The notes beneath the pieces are model-generated. The model saw nothing but the letters and a program-made list of their open reading frames with translations, was not told the origin of the DNA and searched no databases. Source: Acidobacteriota bacterium (GTDB taxonomy: Bacteria > Acidobacteriota > UBA6911 > RPQK01 > DATIPO01). Taken from it: 10,055 nucleotides of DNA. The stretch lies in contig JANQFM010000305.1 in NCBI GenBank assembly GCA_028277865.1, positions 1 to 10,055 of the forward strand. Reading direction: 5' to 3'. Position 1 is the stretch's first letter, and each line of letters begins with the position of its first letter. The translations under genes and the position numbers were made by a program. This document shows, in pieces, positions 1 to 5,797 of the stretch.

Positions 1-29
1 CCCAGCGGCTGCACGAGCGGAGGAAATGA
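1..29 (+). CDS. 3' end of antitoxin gene (partial, Unstab_antitox-like)
   Basis: Only the last codons are in the window. The frame that ends at TGA 27-29 reads QRLHERRK-stop, and the stop overlaps the ATG of the next gene in an ATGA arrangement. A basic, arginine-rich tail such as RLxxRRK directly before a ParE-type toxin is what the 'putative addiction module component' antitoxins (Unstab_antitox family) look like at their C-terminus. The overlap implies translational coupling of antitoxin and toxin. Identity rests on position plus eight residues, so it is an inference; the upstream sequence would settle it. Confidence 0.5.
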
Positions 30-343
30 AGGTACAGCTTCACCCGGATGCGGAGGAGGAGTTGTACCAAGCCGCGTTGTGGTACGAGAACCGCGGTACG
101 GGTTTGGGTGACGACCTACTGAAGGAAGTTGGGCGTTGGTTGGACGTTATTCGAGAGACACCTCTCGCCTGGCCTCTTTGGCCCGACGCGCCAGATCTCA
201 GTCCACCAATTCGGCGCGCGCTAACGCGACGGTTTCCGTTCGCTATCGCATATCAGGCATTTCAGGACCGCGTGTGTGTTCTCGCCGTCGCTCATACCAG
301 TCGCGAGCCCTTCTACTGGACAGACCGTACGATTGGAGGATGA
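26..343 (+). CDS. ParE/RelE-family type II toxin
   Basis: This 105-residue protein has the length and layout of the ParE/RelE toxin fold. The N-terminus MKVQLHPDAEEELYQAA leads into a helical hairpin with WYE (residues about 19-21) and a leucine-rich second helix. The C-terminal half is a beta-sheet segment, with RRFPFAIAY near residues 68-76 and VCVLAVAHTSREPFYW near 83-98. The pattern R-x-FPF-x-I-x-Y followed by V-x-V-L-A-V-A-H-x-x-R-x-P-x-Y-W is typical of this family. ParE members poison DNA gyrase and RelE members cut ribosome-bound mRNA; the sequence does not say which applies here. The start codon overlaps the antitoxin stop (ATGA), and AGGA-like purines (GGAGGAA) just upstream serve as ribosome binding site. 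The gene appears intact. The pair is probably autoregulated from upstream of the window. Confidence 0.85.
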   Translation: MKVQLHPDAEEELYQAALWYENRGTGLGDDLLKEVGRWLDVIRETPLAWPLWPDAPDLSPPIRRALTRRFPFAIAYQAFQDRVCVLAVAHTSREPFYWTDRTIGG

Positions 344-450
344 CCGGAAGATGAATCCGGGGATAACATGTCCATGCATGCGGGCCGGTCGGCAAGCAGC
401 TTGGTACCGATTTGTTTGATTGTGATTCGTTTAGGGCGAGATTCTGTGGA

Positions 451-816
451 GTCCAGCCCGGTTCAAGGCTTTCCGAATGGTTTCGACATCCTCCACCTGG
501 ACGCCAGTCCACTCAGATTGCCTTGCAGGACGTGATCGAGGTCGTCTGCTAGGAATACCGGGTGACTCCCAAGGAGCTGTCGAGCCCCTCCTGTGCCCGC
601 CACTTGGCAGAGGCCCGAACAGTTGCCACCGTGCTGGTCCGCGAACAGCGCCACCTAACACAAGTCGCCTTGAGCCACCGGTTGAAGCGCGATGTGTCGT
701 CGCTGTCTCACTGCCTTCGACGCCTTGAGCTGCGAAAAGCCTATAACCGTTCGATAGGCCGAAGGATCGGGAGGGTCAGACGCAAGCTGATGGAAAGGAG
801 GGAGGCGAGTCTGTAG
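451..816 (+). pseudogene. Decayed 3' end of a REP-associated (Y1/RAYT-type) transposase
   Basis: The frame that ends with TAG at 814-816 reads, before an in-frame TAG at 550-552, a segment ending ALQDVIEVVC. After the stop it reads EYRVTPKELSSPS, then ARHLAEARTVATVLV, then RDVSSLSHCLRRLE. The order 'vCe.Y.Vt..EL.sp.r.r.lAeAR..a..L.r...' followed by 'R.vSsLS..lrRLE' matches the DnaA-domain-IV-like helix-turn-helix tail found after the HUH (Y1) catalytic domain in REP-associated tyrosine transposases. The catalytic His-hydrophobic-His and Tyr motifs are absent, so only the C-terminal part survives. A GTG at 562 could restart an 84-residue product, but there is no good ribosome binding site. I read this as a dead fragment. 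The left limit is approximate because the frame stays open back to about 367. Confidence 0.55.
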
Positions 817-895
817 ACAAATATCCAATACAAGAAAGGACCAAGAAGAGGAATCCGAGGCAGAGCGTCGGCTATTGCCGTCAAGGGAAGAATCA

Positions 896-1177
896 ATGTT
901 CGAAATGAGTTCAAACGCTTCCCCCTGGCCTCTTTCCATTAGAATTAGAAAGGGCCGAAGCGTCCAGCCTCCAGCCGTTTGGATCGAGGCCGGAGAGGTT
1001 CGGATAACCCTTGATCTGCTGCTGCGCCTCCAGGTGGCTCTGAATGCCCCCACCGAGTATCTGTGGTTTCCGTTTGCCTCCACCATCGAGGACGCCAGCG
1101 AAGCGACTGTCCTTCAAGCGCTGCAAAACGCCTTCGTGATCTTCGGCGACGAAGAGGGGGCGAGCGATGAAGGATGA
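896..1177 (+). CDS. Small XRE-like HTH remnant protein (93 aa)
   Basis: From ATG 896 this encodes 93 residues. Residues 28-56 (VWIEAGEVRITLDLLLRL, then QVALNAPTEYL) match the second half of an XRE/Cro HTH domain: the 'vs.iE.G...isldtLlrla.aLnv' end of helix 3 through helix 5. The first half, where helices 1 and 2 should be, is nearly missing: only about 10 residues separate IRIRKGRS from VWIEAG, against roughly 25-30 normally. The tail (residues 60-93) is acidic. A GGGAAG stretch lies about five bases upstream of ATG 896; a TTG at 875 is an alternative start. Its last 11 bases overlap the next gene, which also looks HTH-like. It may be an internally deleted regulator or antitoxin-like protein, and whether it still folds or binds DNA is doubtful. 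Confidence 0.45.
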   Translation: MFEMSSNASPWPLSIRIRKGRSVQPPAVWIEAGEVRITLDLLLRLQVALNAPTEYLWFPFASTIEDASEATVLQALQNAFVIFGDEEGASDEG

Positions 1178-1373
1178 TCCTGTGAACGCCTTCGTAGCCG
1201 CCCGGATCGCCCGTCACCGCGTCGAAGGTTGTGTCCGGTTGATCGACCTTGCCCGTGGTGCCGGAATCCCCAAAGTCACCGTCTCAAACCACCTGACGGG
1301 CCAGAGCCGCCTGTCGCTGATCAACCTCTACCGACTGCTCTCCTACCTGGCTCTGCCCATGACCGAGGTCTGA
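1167..1373 (+). CDS. Short XRE/Cro-type helix-turn-helix protein (68 aa)
   Basis: This 68-residue protein consists almost entirely of one HTH domain. Helix 1 is AFVAARIARHRVEG (residues 8-21), helix 2 RLIDLARGAG (24-33), recognition helix PKVTVSNHLTG (35-45), and the closing helices LSLINLYRLLSYLAL (49-63). 'LA..aGi....vs..l.G...lsl..l..ll..L' is the usual XRE spacing, so it should bind DNA, probably as a dimer. It starts inside the previous gene with an 11-base overlap (ATGAAGGATGA), preceded by a strong GAGGGGG ribosome binding site, so the two are probably co-translated. It has no effector domain, consistent with a small repressor, an antitoxin or a phage-type Cro-like regulator. No target operator can be identified. 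Confidence 0.6.
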   Translation: MKDDPVNAFVAARIARHRVEGCVRLIDLARGAGIPKVTVSNHLTGQSRLSLINLYRLLSYLALPMTEV

Positions 1374-1400
1374 CCGGAATCGAGGCATCCTGGGGAGCGA

Positions 1401-1520
1401 GTGACCGAGGAATCGATCCTGGCGGACATCAAAGCGGCCAAGGTCCAGATAATCCCGCCACTGGACTTGGCCGATGTCGTGAAAGCCGTCAAAGAGGTTT
1501 ATGGCGTCTTACTATGTTGA
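1401..1520 (+). CDS. Hypothetical microprotein (39 aa)
   Basis: A GTG start at 1401 with GGGGAG six bases upstream opens a 39-codon frame reading ESILADIKAAKVQIIPP and then LDLADVVKAVKEVYGV. Codons carry G or C at the third position through most of the frame, as in the neighbouring real genes. The predicted structure is two short amphipathic helices joined by a proline pair. I recognise no family. It lies 27 bases after the HTH gene on the same strand and overlaps the next small ORF by 20 bases, so it probably belongs to the same transcript. It could equally be the remaining N-terminal end of a longer, decayed gene. Confidence 0.3.
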   Translation: MTEESILADIKAAKVQIIPPLDLADVVKAVKEVYGVLLC

Positions 1521-1656
1521 GCTGGCAAGCCCGTCCCGCGAAAGGCGTCTTTCGGAGGCTAGGGCCGTGGCCACGCAGATCGTCTCGGAGCTTCCCCACC
1601 TGACCCTAGCTAGTTCCCGTCCGGAAATGGGGTTTTCGAGCTCAACCATACCTTGA
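1501..1656 (+). CDS. Hypothetical small ORF (51 aa)
   Basis: ATG 1501 is preceded by AAAGAGG at a good distance and opens a 51-codon frame starting MASYYVELASPSRERRLSEA. It continues with a probable helix, ARAVATQIVSELPHLTLA, before a low-complexity serine-rich end (residues 40-51). It overlaps the preceding microprotein gene by 20 bases in another frame. I recognise no family. The first 38 residues look coding in codon use, while the last dozen look like read-through into non-coding DNA. That suggests a truncated gene end. Confidence 0.25.
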   Translation: MASYYVELASPSRERRLSEARAVATQIVSELPHLTLASSRPEMGFSSSTIP

Positions 1657-1887
1657 GGGCCAGTTTGGGAGTCATATCCAAGCCTTCTGGTTGATCAGGC
1701 TGGCGAACATTGAATTCTGAATTTTCCACACCGATGACCTCAAAACTCGCCCATGGGGGCACTTATTTGCGAATCCCACAGTCTGGAAGAGACGATTCTC
1801 CGTTTTCACCGCAGCAGAACATGGGTGCGGCATGGCGTGTAAGCCATTACAAATAAGAGAGTTGCTCGCAATTCGGACGAGAACTAA
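1657..1887. other. Convergent intergenic gap without a recognisable gene
   Basis: This 231-base gap separates the small-ORF cluster from the 3' end of the transporter gene, which runs towards it. It is more AT-rich than its surroundings. A weak five-base stem, AGCCT/AGGCT, lies near 1680-1700. I see no T-tract terminator, tRNA, repeat or credible small ORF here. Confidence 0.4.
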
Positions 1888-4251
1888 CTAAGGAGCCGTC
1901 AAAGGCCAGACCAGCGGCAGCACCAGCAGAACGACCACAAAGACGGTCAGAAGCAGGGGCAGGCCTACCTTGGTGTAATCGAAGTAGCGGTAGCCGCCTA
2001 TGCTCATCACCAGCAGGTTGACCGGATGGCCCACGGGCGACAGAAAAGCGCTGGAACTGCCCAGGGCCACGATCATGGAAAGCGCATAGGGGGAAAGCCC
2101 CAGATCCTGGGCGCTGCTCAAGGCGATGGGCGTCACCAGGACGGCCACGGCAGCGGTGGGCATGATCTGTGCGGACAAGGCGGTCACGAAGAAAAGTCCC
2201 GTCAACACCGCCGACGGGCCATAGGCGGCCACTGAGCCCAGCACGGACTCAGCGATCAGGCGGGCTGCGCCCGTCTGCTCCATGGCGGCACCCATGCTGA
2301 GCATCCCGCCCACCAGCACGATTGCCTTCAACTCGATGGAACGGTAGGCCTCGTCCAGAGTGATGCAACGGGTCAGCACCATCAGGCTGGCGCCCAGAGG
2401 TGCGGCCAGATAGATGGGCAGCAATTCGGCGATGACCGAGGCCAGGACGCCGACCATGATCAGGCTGGCGGTGAGCATCTTCTCCTTGCGCAGTTCCTTT
2501 TCGCCGCCCTCCAGAACCAGGAAATCGGGATCGGGGGCCAGCATGGCCAGCCGTCGCCGCGGCCCGTAGACCACAAAGGCGTCGCCGGCCCGCAAGCGCC
2601 GATCGCGCAGGTTGCTGCGGTAGGCACGGTCTCCGCGCCAGATGGCCACTACGGTCAACCCGTAGCGCTCGCGAAAGTCGAGTTCGCGCGGCGTGCATCC
2701 GGCCAAAGTGGAGCGGGGGGTAAGCATCACCTCGGCCATCCCGATGTCTTCGGATTCCAGATCCTCGAGGGCTCTGCGGGCAGCCAGATCGACACTCAGC
2801 TCCTGCAAGGCGTCCAACAGGTCCAGATCGTGCGGATTGCCTTCCAGCAGCAGCACGTCCCCGCCTTGCAGCTCTTCATCGGGCTCCGGGAAGGGGATCC
2901 TTTCCTCTGCCCGCCGGATGCCCAATACGGTCAGGCTGAAGGCATCGCCCAGACGGGTCTCCTCCAGGCGCTTACCTGCGAGCAGGGAATCATCGGGCAG
3001 GCGCACCTGCAGCAGATGCCGGGGCAGGTCGTAGAGCCTCTCGGCATCCTGTCCGCTAAGCACCTCGAGACGCCGAAGCCCCTTGCGCTTAGCCAGCGGC
3101 ATGATCCGCTCGGGGCGACCCAGCAGCAAGAGCACGTCGCCAGCCCGCAGGCGAATCTTCGGCAGGTTGTCAAGATGGGTATTTCCCCCTCGGCGCAGGG
3201 CCAGGACATTGACTCCGAAACGCTGGCGCAGCCGGACCTCGGCCAAAGACTGGCCCACCCAGGTCGAGCTTTCCTTCAACTCGGCTTCGGCCAATTCGGT
3301 GGAATCGCCCGACAGGTCGAACAGGGCAGGCTCAGCCGGTTCCCGCAAAAAGTGCTTCCAGCCCCTCAGGGATTCCAATTGCGAGAGGCGGCCTTCGACG
3401 ATGAGGCGGTCTCCGCTGCTCAGCACGACATTGGGCGGCGGCGCGCGCAGGGTGCGCCCGTCGCGCTCGATGGCCAGTACGTTGAGCCCCAGCGCCGAAC
3501 CCAAGTGGCTCTCGGCCAGCGTACGGCCCATCAAGGGGGAGTCGGATGGTGTGGAGAGTGTAAAGAGTACGCTGTCCAGTTCGTAAAGCCCTTCCAGGTC
3601 TTGGCGTTCCTCACGACGCTGGCGGTCGGGCAGCAAGCGACGCCCCAAAAGCAGCATGTAGCCGATCCCCGCCGCCAGCACGGCCAATCCCACCGGCGTG
3701 AAGTCAAACATGGCGAAGGGCTCCAGCCCGCGTTCTTGAAGCGCTCCGCTGATGAGGATGTTGGGCGTGGTTCCGATGAGAGTCGTCATCCCTCCCAGCA
3801 ATGATCCGAAGGCCAATGGGATGAGCAACTTGGAGGGAGGGCGCTCAGTCCGCCGGGCGATGTCGATCACCACCGGCATCATGAGCGCTGTGACGCCGAT
3901 GTCGTTCATAATGCCCGACAGCAGCCCCACCGTCGACATCATCACCGCGATCAGGCGGCCCTCGGAACGCCCCGACAGCTGCAGCACCTGCCGTCCGATG
4001 GCGCTGGCAACGCCCGTACGGGCCAGCGAACCGCTGAGGACCAGCACGGAAGCAATGGTGATGATGACAGGATTGGCAAAGCCCGCCAGAGCCTGTTCGC
4101 TGCTTAGCAGTCCGGTCAGCATCAAGGAGAGCAGGACCAAAAGGGCCACCAAGTCGGAGCGGATGCGTTCGGTCACGAACAGGATGACGGCTGCCGAAAG
4201 GATTGCGAGTACGATGAGGATCGAAACAGACACCGTGCACATTATGCACAT
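1888..4251 (-). CDS. SLC13/DASS-like anion permease with four RCK_C (TrkA_C) domains
   Basis: This 787-residue inner-membrane transporter has the two inverted-repeat halves of the ion transporter superfamily (SLC13/CitMHS type). The N-terminal half has membrane helices at about residues 9-27, 33-50 and 63-80, the substrate-loop segment MNDIGVTALMMPV (115-127) and GGMTTLIGTTPNILISG (153-169). The C-terminal half (about 592-787) repeats this as QIMPTAAVAVLVTPIA (695-710) and SAFLSPVGHPVNLLVMS (734-750). Between them lie four cytosolic RCK_C/TrkA_C-type domains at about 225-295, 322-390, 410-482 and 505-570, each of the form 'g.tl.e..l....gl.vlai.R.g......l..GD.Llv.G'. Such domains gate or regulate transport by ligand binding. 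The family moves dicarboxylates, sulfate or similar anions, usually with Na+; the substrate here is unknown. The frame is open up to 4473, but that would overlap the divergent lipoprotein gene. Methionines at 4251 or 4242 fit better, although neither has a clear ribosome binding site. Confidence 0.85.
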   Translation of the reverse strand: MCIMCTVSVSILIVLAILSAAVILFVTERIRSDLVALLVLLSLMLTGLLSSEQALAGFANPVIITIASVLVLSGSLARTGVASAIGRQVLQLSGRSEGRLIAVMMSTVGLLSGIMNDIGVTALMMPVVIDIARRTERPPSKLLIPLAFGSLLGGMTTLIGTTPNILISGALQERGLEPFAMFDFTPVGLAVLAAGIGYMLLLGRRLLPDRQRREERQDLEGLYELDSVLFTLSTPSDSPLMGRTLAESHLGSALGLNVLAIERDGRTLRAPPPNVVLSSGDRLIVEGRLSQLESLRGWKHFLREPAEPALFDLSGDSTELAEAELKESSTWVGQSLAEVRLRQRFGVNVLALRRGGNTHLDNLPKIRLRAGDVLLLLGRPERIMPLAKRKGLRRLEVLSGQDAERLYDLPRHLLQVRLPDDSLLAGKRLEETRLGDAFSLTVLGIRRAEERIPFPEPDEELQGGDVLLLEGNPHDLDLLDALQELSVDLAARRALEDLESEDIGMAEVMLTPRSTLAGCTPRELDFRERYGLTVVAIWRGDRAYRSNLRDRRLRAGDAFVVYGPRRRLAMLAPDPDFLVLEGGEKELRKEKMLTASLIMVGVLASVIAELLPIYLAAPLGASLMVLTRCITLDEAYRSIELKAIVLVGGMLSMGAAMEQTGAARLIAESVLGSVAAYGPSAVLTGLFFVTALSAQIMPTAAVAVLVTPIALSSAQDLGLSPYALSMIVALGSSSAFLSPVGHPVNLLVMSIGGYRYFDYTKVGLPLLLTVFVVVLLVLPLVWPLTAP

Positions 4252-4286
4252 TCGTGCTGTCGGATCGAAGAGGGGCGAAGGCTGAC

Positions 4287-4315
4287 TTTCGCAGCACTCC
4301 GGAAACAGGTAGAAT
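4287..4315 (+). promoter_or_regulatory. Possible sigma70-type promoter for the lipoprotein gene
   Basis: TAGAAT at 4310-4315 is a five-of-six match to the -10 consensus. It is preceded at exactly 17 bases by TTTCGC (4287-4292), a poor -35. It lies in the 82-base divergent gap between the transporter and lipoprotein starts, and it would place transcription start about a dozen bases upstream of ATG 4334, leaving room for the ribosome binding site. The -35 is weak, so this is tentative. Confidence 0.3.
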
Positions 4316-4333
4316 TTGGCTGGGAGGTGGATC

Positions 4334-4903
4334 ATGAAGAATCTAAGATTTGTTCTGTTTGTGTTGATCGCATCATTGGCGCTTTTCGGCTGCGCAGCAG
4401 CGGAGGAAGAGAGCCAGCCGGCAGAGCCGACCCCTGAAGCCGAGGAGCCGACAGCGGCGCCCGATCGCAGCAAAGCTGAAGCTCAGGTCGGAGCCGCTTC
4501 CGTTTCCATCGATTACGGCCGCCCCGCCCTGAAGGGACGCGACATGCTCTCTCAGTTGCCGGACGGCGGGGTGTGGCGCTTCGGGATGAATTCGTCCACG
4601 ACTCTGGATACCAGCGCCAACTTGGCTTTTGGCGAAACCACCATTGAGGCGGGCCAATATTCCTTGTGGGCAAAGAAGGTGAGCGCTGATGCCTGGCATC
4701 TGGTGGTCAATTCCGAAACGGGGATTTGGGGGACTGCCCATAACGCAGACAACGACATTGCCGAGATTCCTTTCGACAAGTCCGACCTCGCCGAGAGTGT
4801 CGAACAGTTCACCATCGAGATCAGTTCCACCGGGGACAACAGCGGCGAGATCGTTTGCCAATGGGCCACCCTGCAGCTCAAGGCCGCCTTCGAGGTTCAA
4901 TAG
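4334..4903 (+). CDS. DUF2911-family lipoprotein
   Basis: This 189-residue protein starts with a lipoprotein signal: positive MKNLR, hydrophobic residues 6-19, and a lipobox ending LFGC with the lipidated cysteine at residue 20. An Ala/Glu/Pro-rich tether (21-46) follows. The mature domain, about 48-189, shows the DUF2911 landmarks: VSIDYGRPALKGRDM (57-71), GGVWRFGMNSSTTL (78-91), IEAGQYSLWA (104-113), WHLVVNSETGIWG (121-133), and a final beta strand CQWATLQLKAAF. The family is secreted or periplasmic and its function is not established. ATG 4334 is chosen over the in-frame TTG at 4316 because GGGAGGTGG sits just before it and the signal peptide begins there. It is divergent from the transporter gene, which may imply shared regulation but not a shared function. 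Confidence 0.88.
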   Translation: MKNLRFVLFVLIASLALFGCAAAEEESQPAEPTPEAEEPTAAPDRSKAEAQVGAASVSIDYGRPALKGRDMLSQLPDGGVWRFGMNSSTTLDTSANLAFGETTIEAGQYSLWAKKVSADAWHLVVNSETGIWGTAHNADNDIAEIPFDKSDLAESVEQFTIEISSTGDNSGEIVCQWATLQLKAAFEVQ

Positions 4904-4911
4904 CCTCTGCC

Positions 4912-4960
4912 GATTTCACGCGGGGACGCCGGCGGGCACCGAGCATCCTTGCGTGAAATC
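4912..4960. repeat. Perfect 10-bp inverted repeat upstream of the exporter operon
   Basis: GATTTCACGC at 4912-4921 is mirrored exactly by GCGTGAAATC at 4951-4960, with a 29-base GC-rich spacer that contains the palindrome GCCGGC. It begins 8 bases after the lipoprotein stop and ends about 30 bases before the likely permease start. There is no T-tract after it, so it is not a classic intrinsic terminator. It could be an RNA stem shielding the exporter leader, a processing or stability hairpin for the lipoprotein mRNA, or a binding site for a dimeric protein. Confidence 0.6.
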
Positions 4961-4990
4961 TCTCCCCTGAGCCCAGCGAGGATCCCCGCG

Positions 4991-5794
4991 TTGACCTACC
5001 CGCCCGGCTCCAGCCTGACCCAGGAGTGGCGTTATCTGCTCCGCTACCGGGAACTTTTGCGCAGCCTGATCGCCAAAGACCTCAAGGTCAAATACCGGGG
5101 TTCCTACCTGGGCTTTTTCTGGTCGCTGCTCAATCCCCTTTCCTTGATCGTCGTCTACAGCCTGGTGCTCAAGTTCATCATGGACGTCCGGCAGATCGAG
5201 CCCCTGATGGTGATCGCCGGCATCATCCCCTGGGTCTTCTTCGCCAACACCGTCACCAACTCCACCGAATCGATCATCAGCAACGCCAACCTGGTGAAGA
5301 AGATCTTCTTCCCGCGCGAGATCCTGCCCCTTTCGACGGTCCTTTTTCACTTCATCCAGTTCCTGTTGGCTTTTGTGGTTTTCTTGCCGGCAGTCATGTT
5401 CTTCAAGGGCGGGCGGCTGCCCTGGACGCTCCTCTACTACCCCCTGATCCTGCTGCTGCACTGGTCCTTCACTGCCGGGGCGGCGCTTTTCCTATCGGCG
5501 GCCACGACTTATTACAAAGACATCCGCTACTTGACCGAAGTGGCCATCATGATGGTCTTCTGGGGTACGCCCATCCTGTATACATATCCCATGGTGGCCT
5601 CCAAGGGGCTCACCTGGCTGTTCTGGTTCAACCCGTTGAGCCCATTCTTTTTCAGCTACCAGAACGTGGTCCATTTCGAGCAGCCACCCCGGCCGGAACA
5701 CCTCATCGCCATGTTGTTGTGGTCGATTCTGATGCTGGTTTTGGGGCTTGCAGTCTTCCGCAAGACCCGTGACGGCTTTGCGGAGGAGCTTTGA
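4991..5794 (+). CDS. ABC-2 type polysaccharide/teichoic acid exporter permease (Wzm/TagG/KpsM-like)
   Basis: This is the membrane subunit of an ABC exporter for lipid-linked polysaccharide, in the inner membrane. From TTG 4991 it is 267 residues, the usual size. The N-terminus has the family signature LIAKDLKVKYRGSYLGFFWS (residues 26-45), the amphipathic entry helix leading into membrane helix 1 (40-63). Further membrane segments are near 72-95, 112-138, 147-171, 181-202 and 238-256, six in total. LVKKIFFPREILPLS (101-115) and FNPLSPFF (213-220) are also family hallmarks. A TTG at 4949 would add 14 residues but lies inside the right arm of an inverted repeat; AGCGAGGAT supports 4991. The ATPase gene follows after three bases, and a GGAGGAG inside this gene's end serves it. 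Substrate cannot be read from the sequence. Confidence 0.88.
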   Translation: MTYPPGSSLTQEWRYLLRYRELLRSLIAKDLKVKYRGSYLGFFWSLLNPLSLIVVYSLVLKFIMDVRQIEPLMVIAGIIPWVFFANTVTNSTESIISNANLVKKIFFPREILPLSTVLFHFIQFLLAFVVFLPAVMFFKGGRLPWTLLYYPLILLLHWSFTAGAALFLSAATTYYKDIRYLTEVAIMMVFWGTPILYTYPMVASKGLTWLFWFNPLSPFFFSYQNVVHFEQPPRPEHLIAMLLWSILMLVLGLAVFRKTRDGFAEEL

Positions 5795-5797
5795 AGC

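Noticed and set aside
655..1086. 143-codon minus-strand open frame
   Set aside because: It is antisense to both the transposase relic and the first HTH-like ORF, each of which has family-like sequence; this frame has none.
1229..1603. 124-codon plus-strand open frame over the HTH cluster
   Set aside because: It is proline-, arginine- and glycine-rich, out of frame with the HTH gene, and lacks any motif or ribosome binding site.
2830..3804. 324-codon plus-strand open frame opposite the transporter
   Set aside because: It is antisense to the RCK_C-containing transporter, is glutamine- and arginine-rich, and has no recognisable domain; it is a shadow of GC-rich coding on the other strand.
4252..4473. 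N-terminal extension of the transporter to 861 residues
   Set aside because: It would overlap the start, ribosome binding site and signal peptide of the divergent DUF2911 lipoprotein, and the added residues have no transporter character.
4912..4965. Rho-independent terminator after the lipoprotein gene
   Set aside because: The stem is good, but the loop is 29 bases and no T-tract follows, so it was kept only as an inverted repeat.
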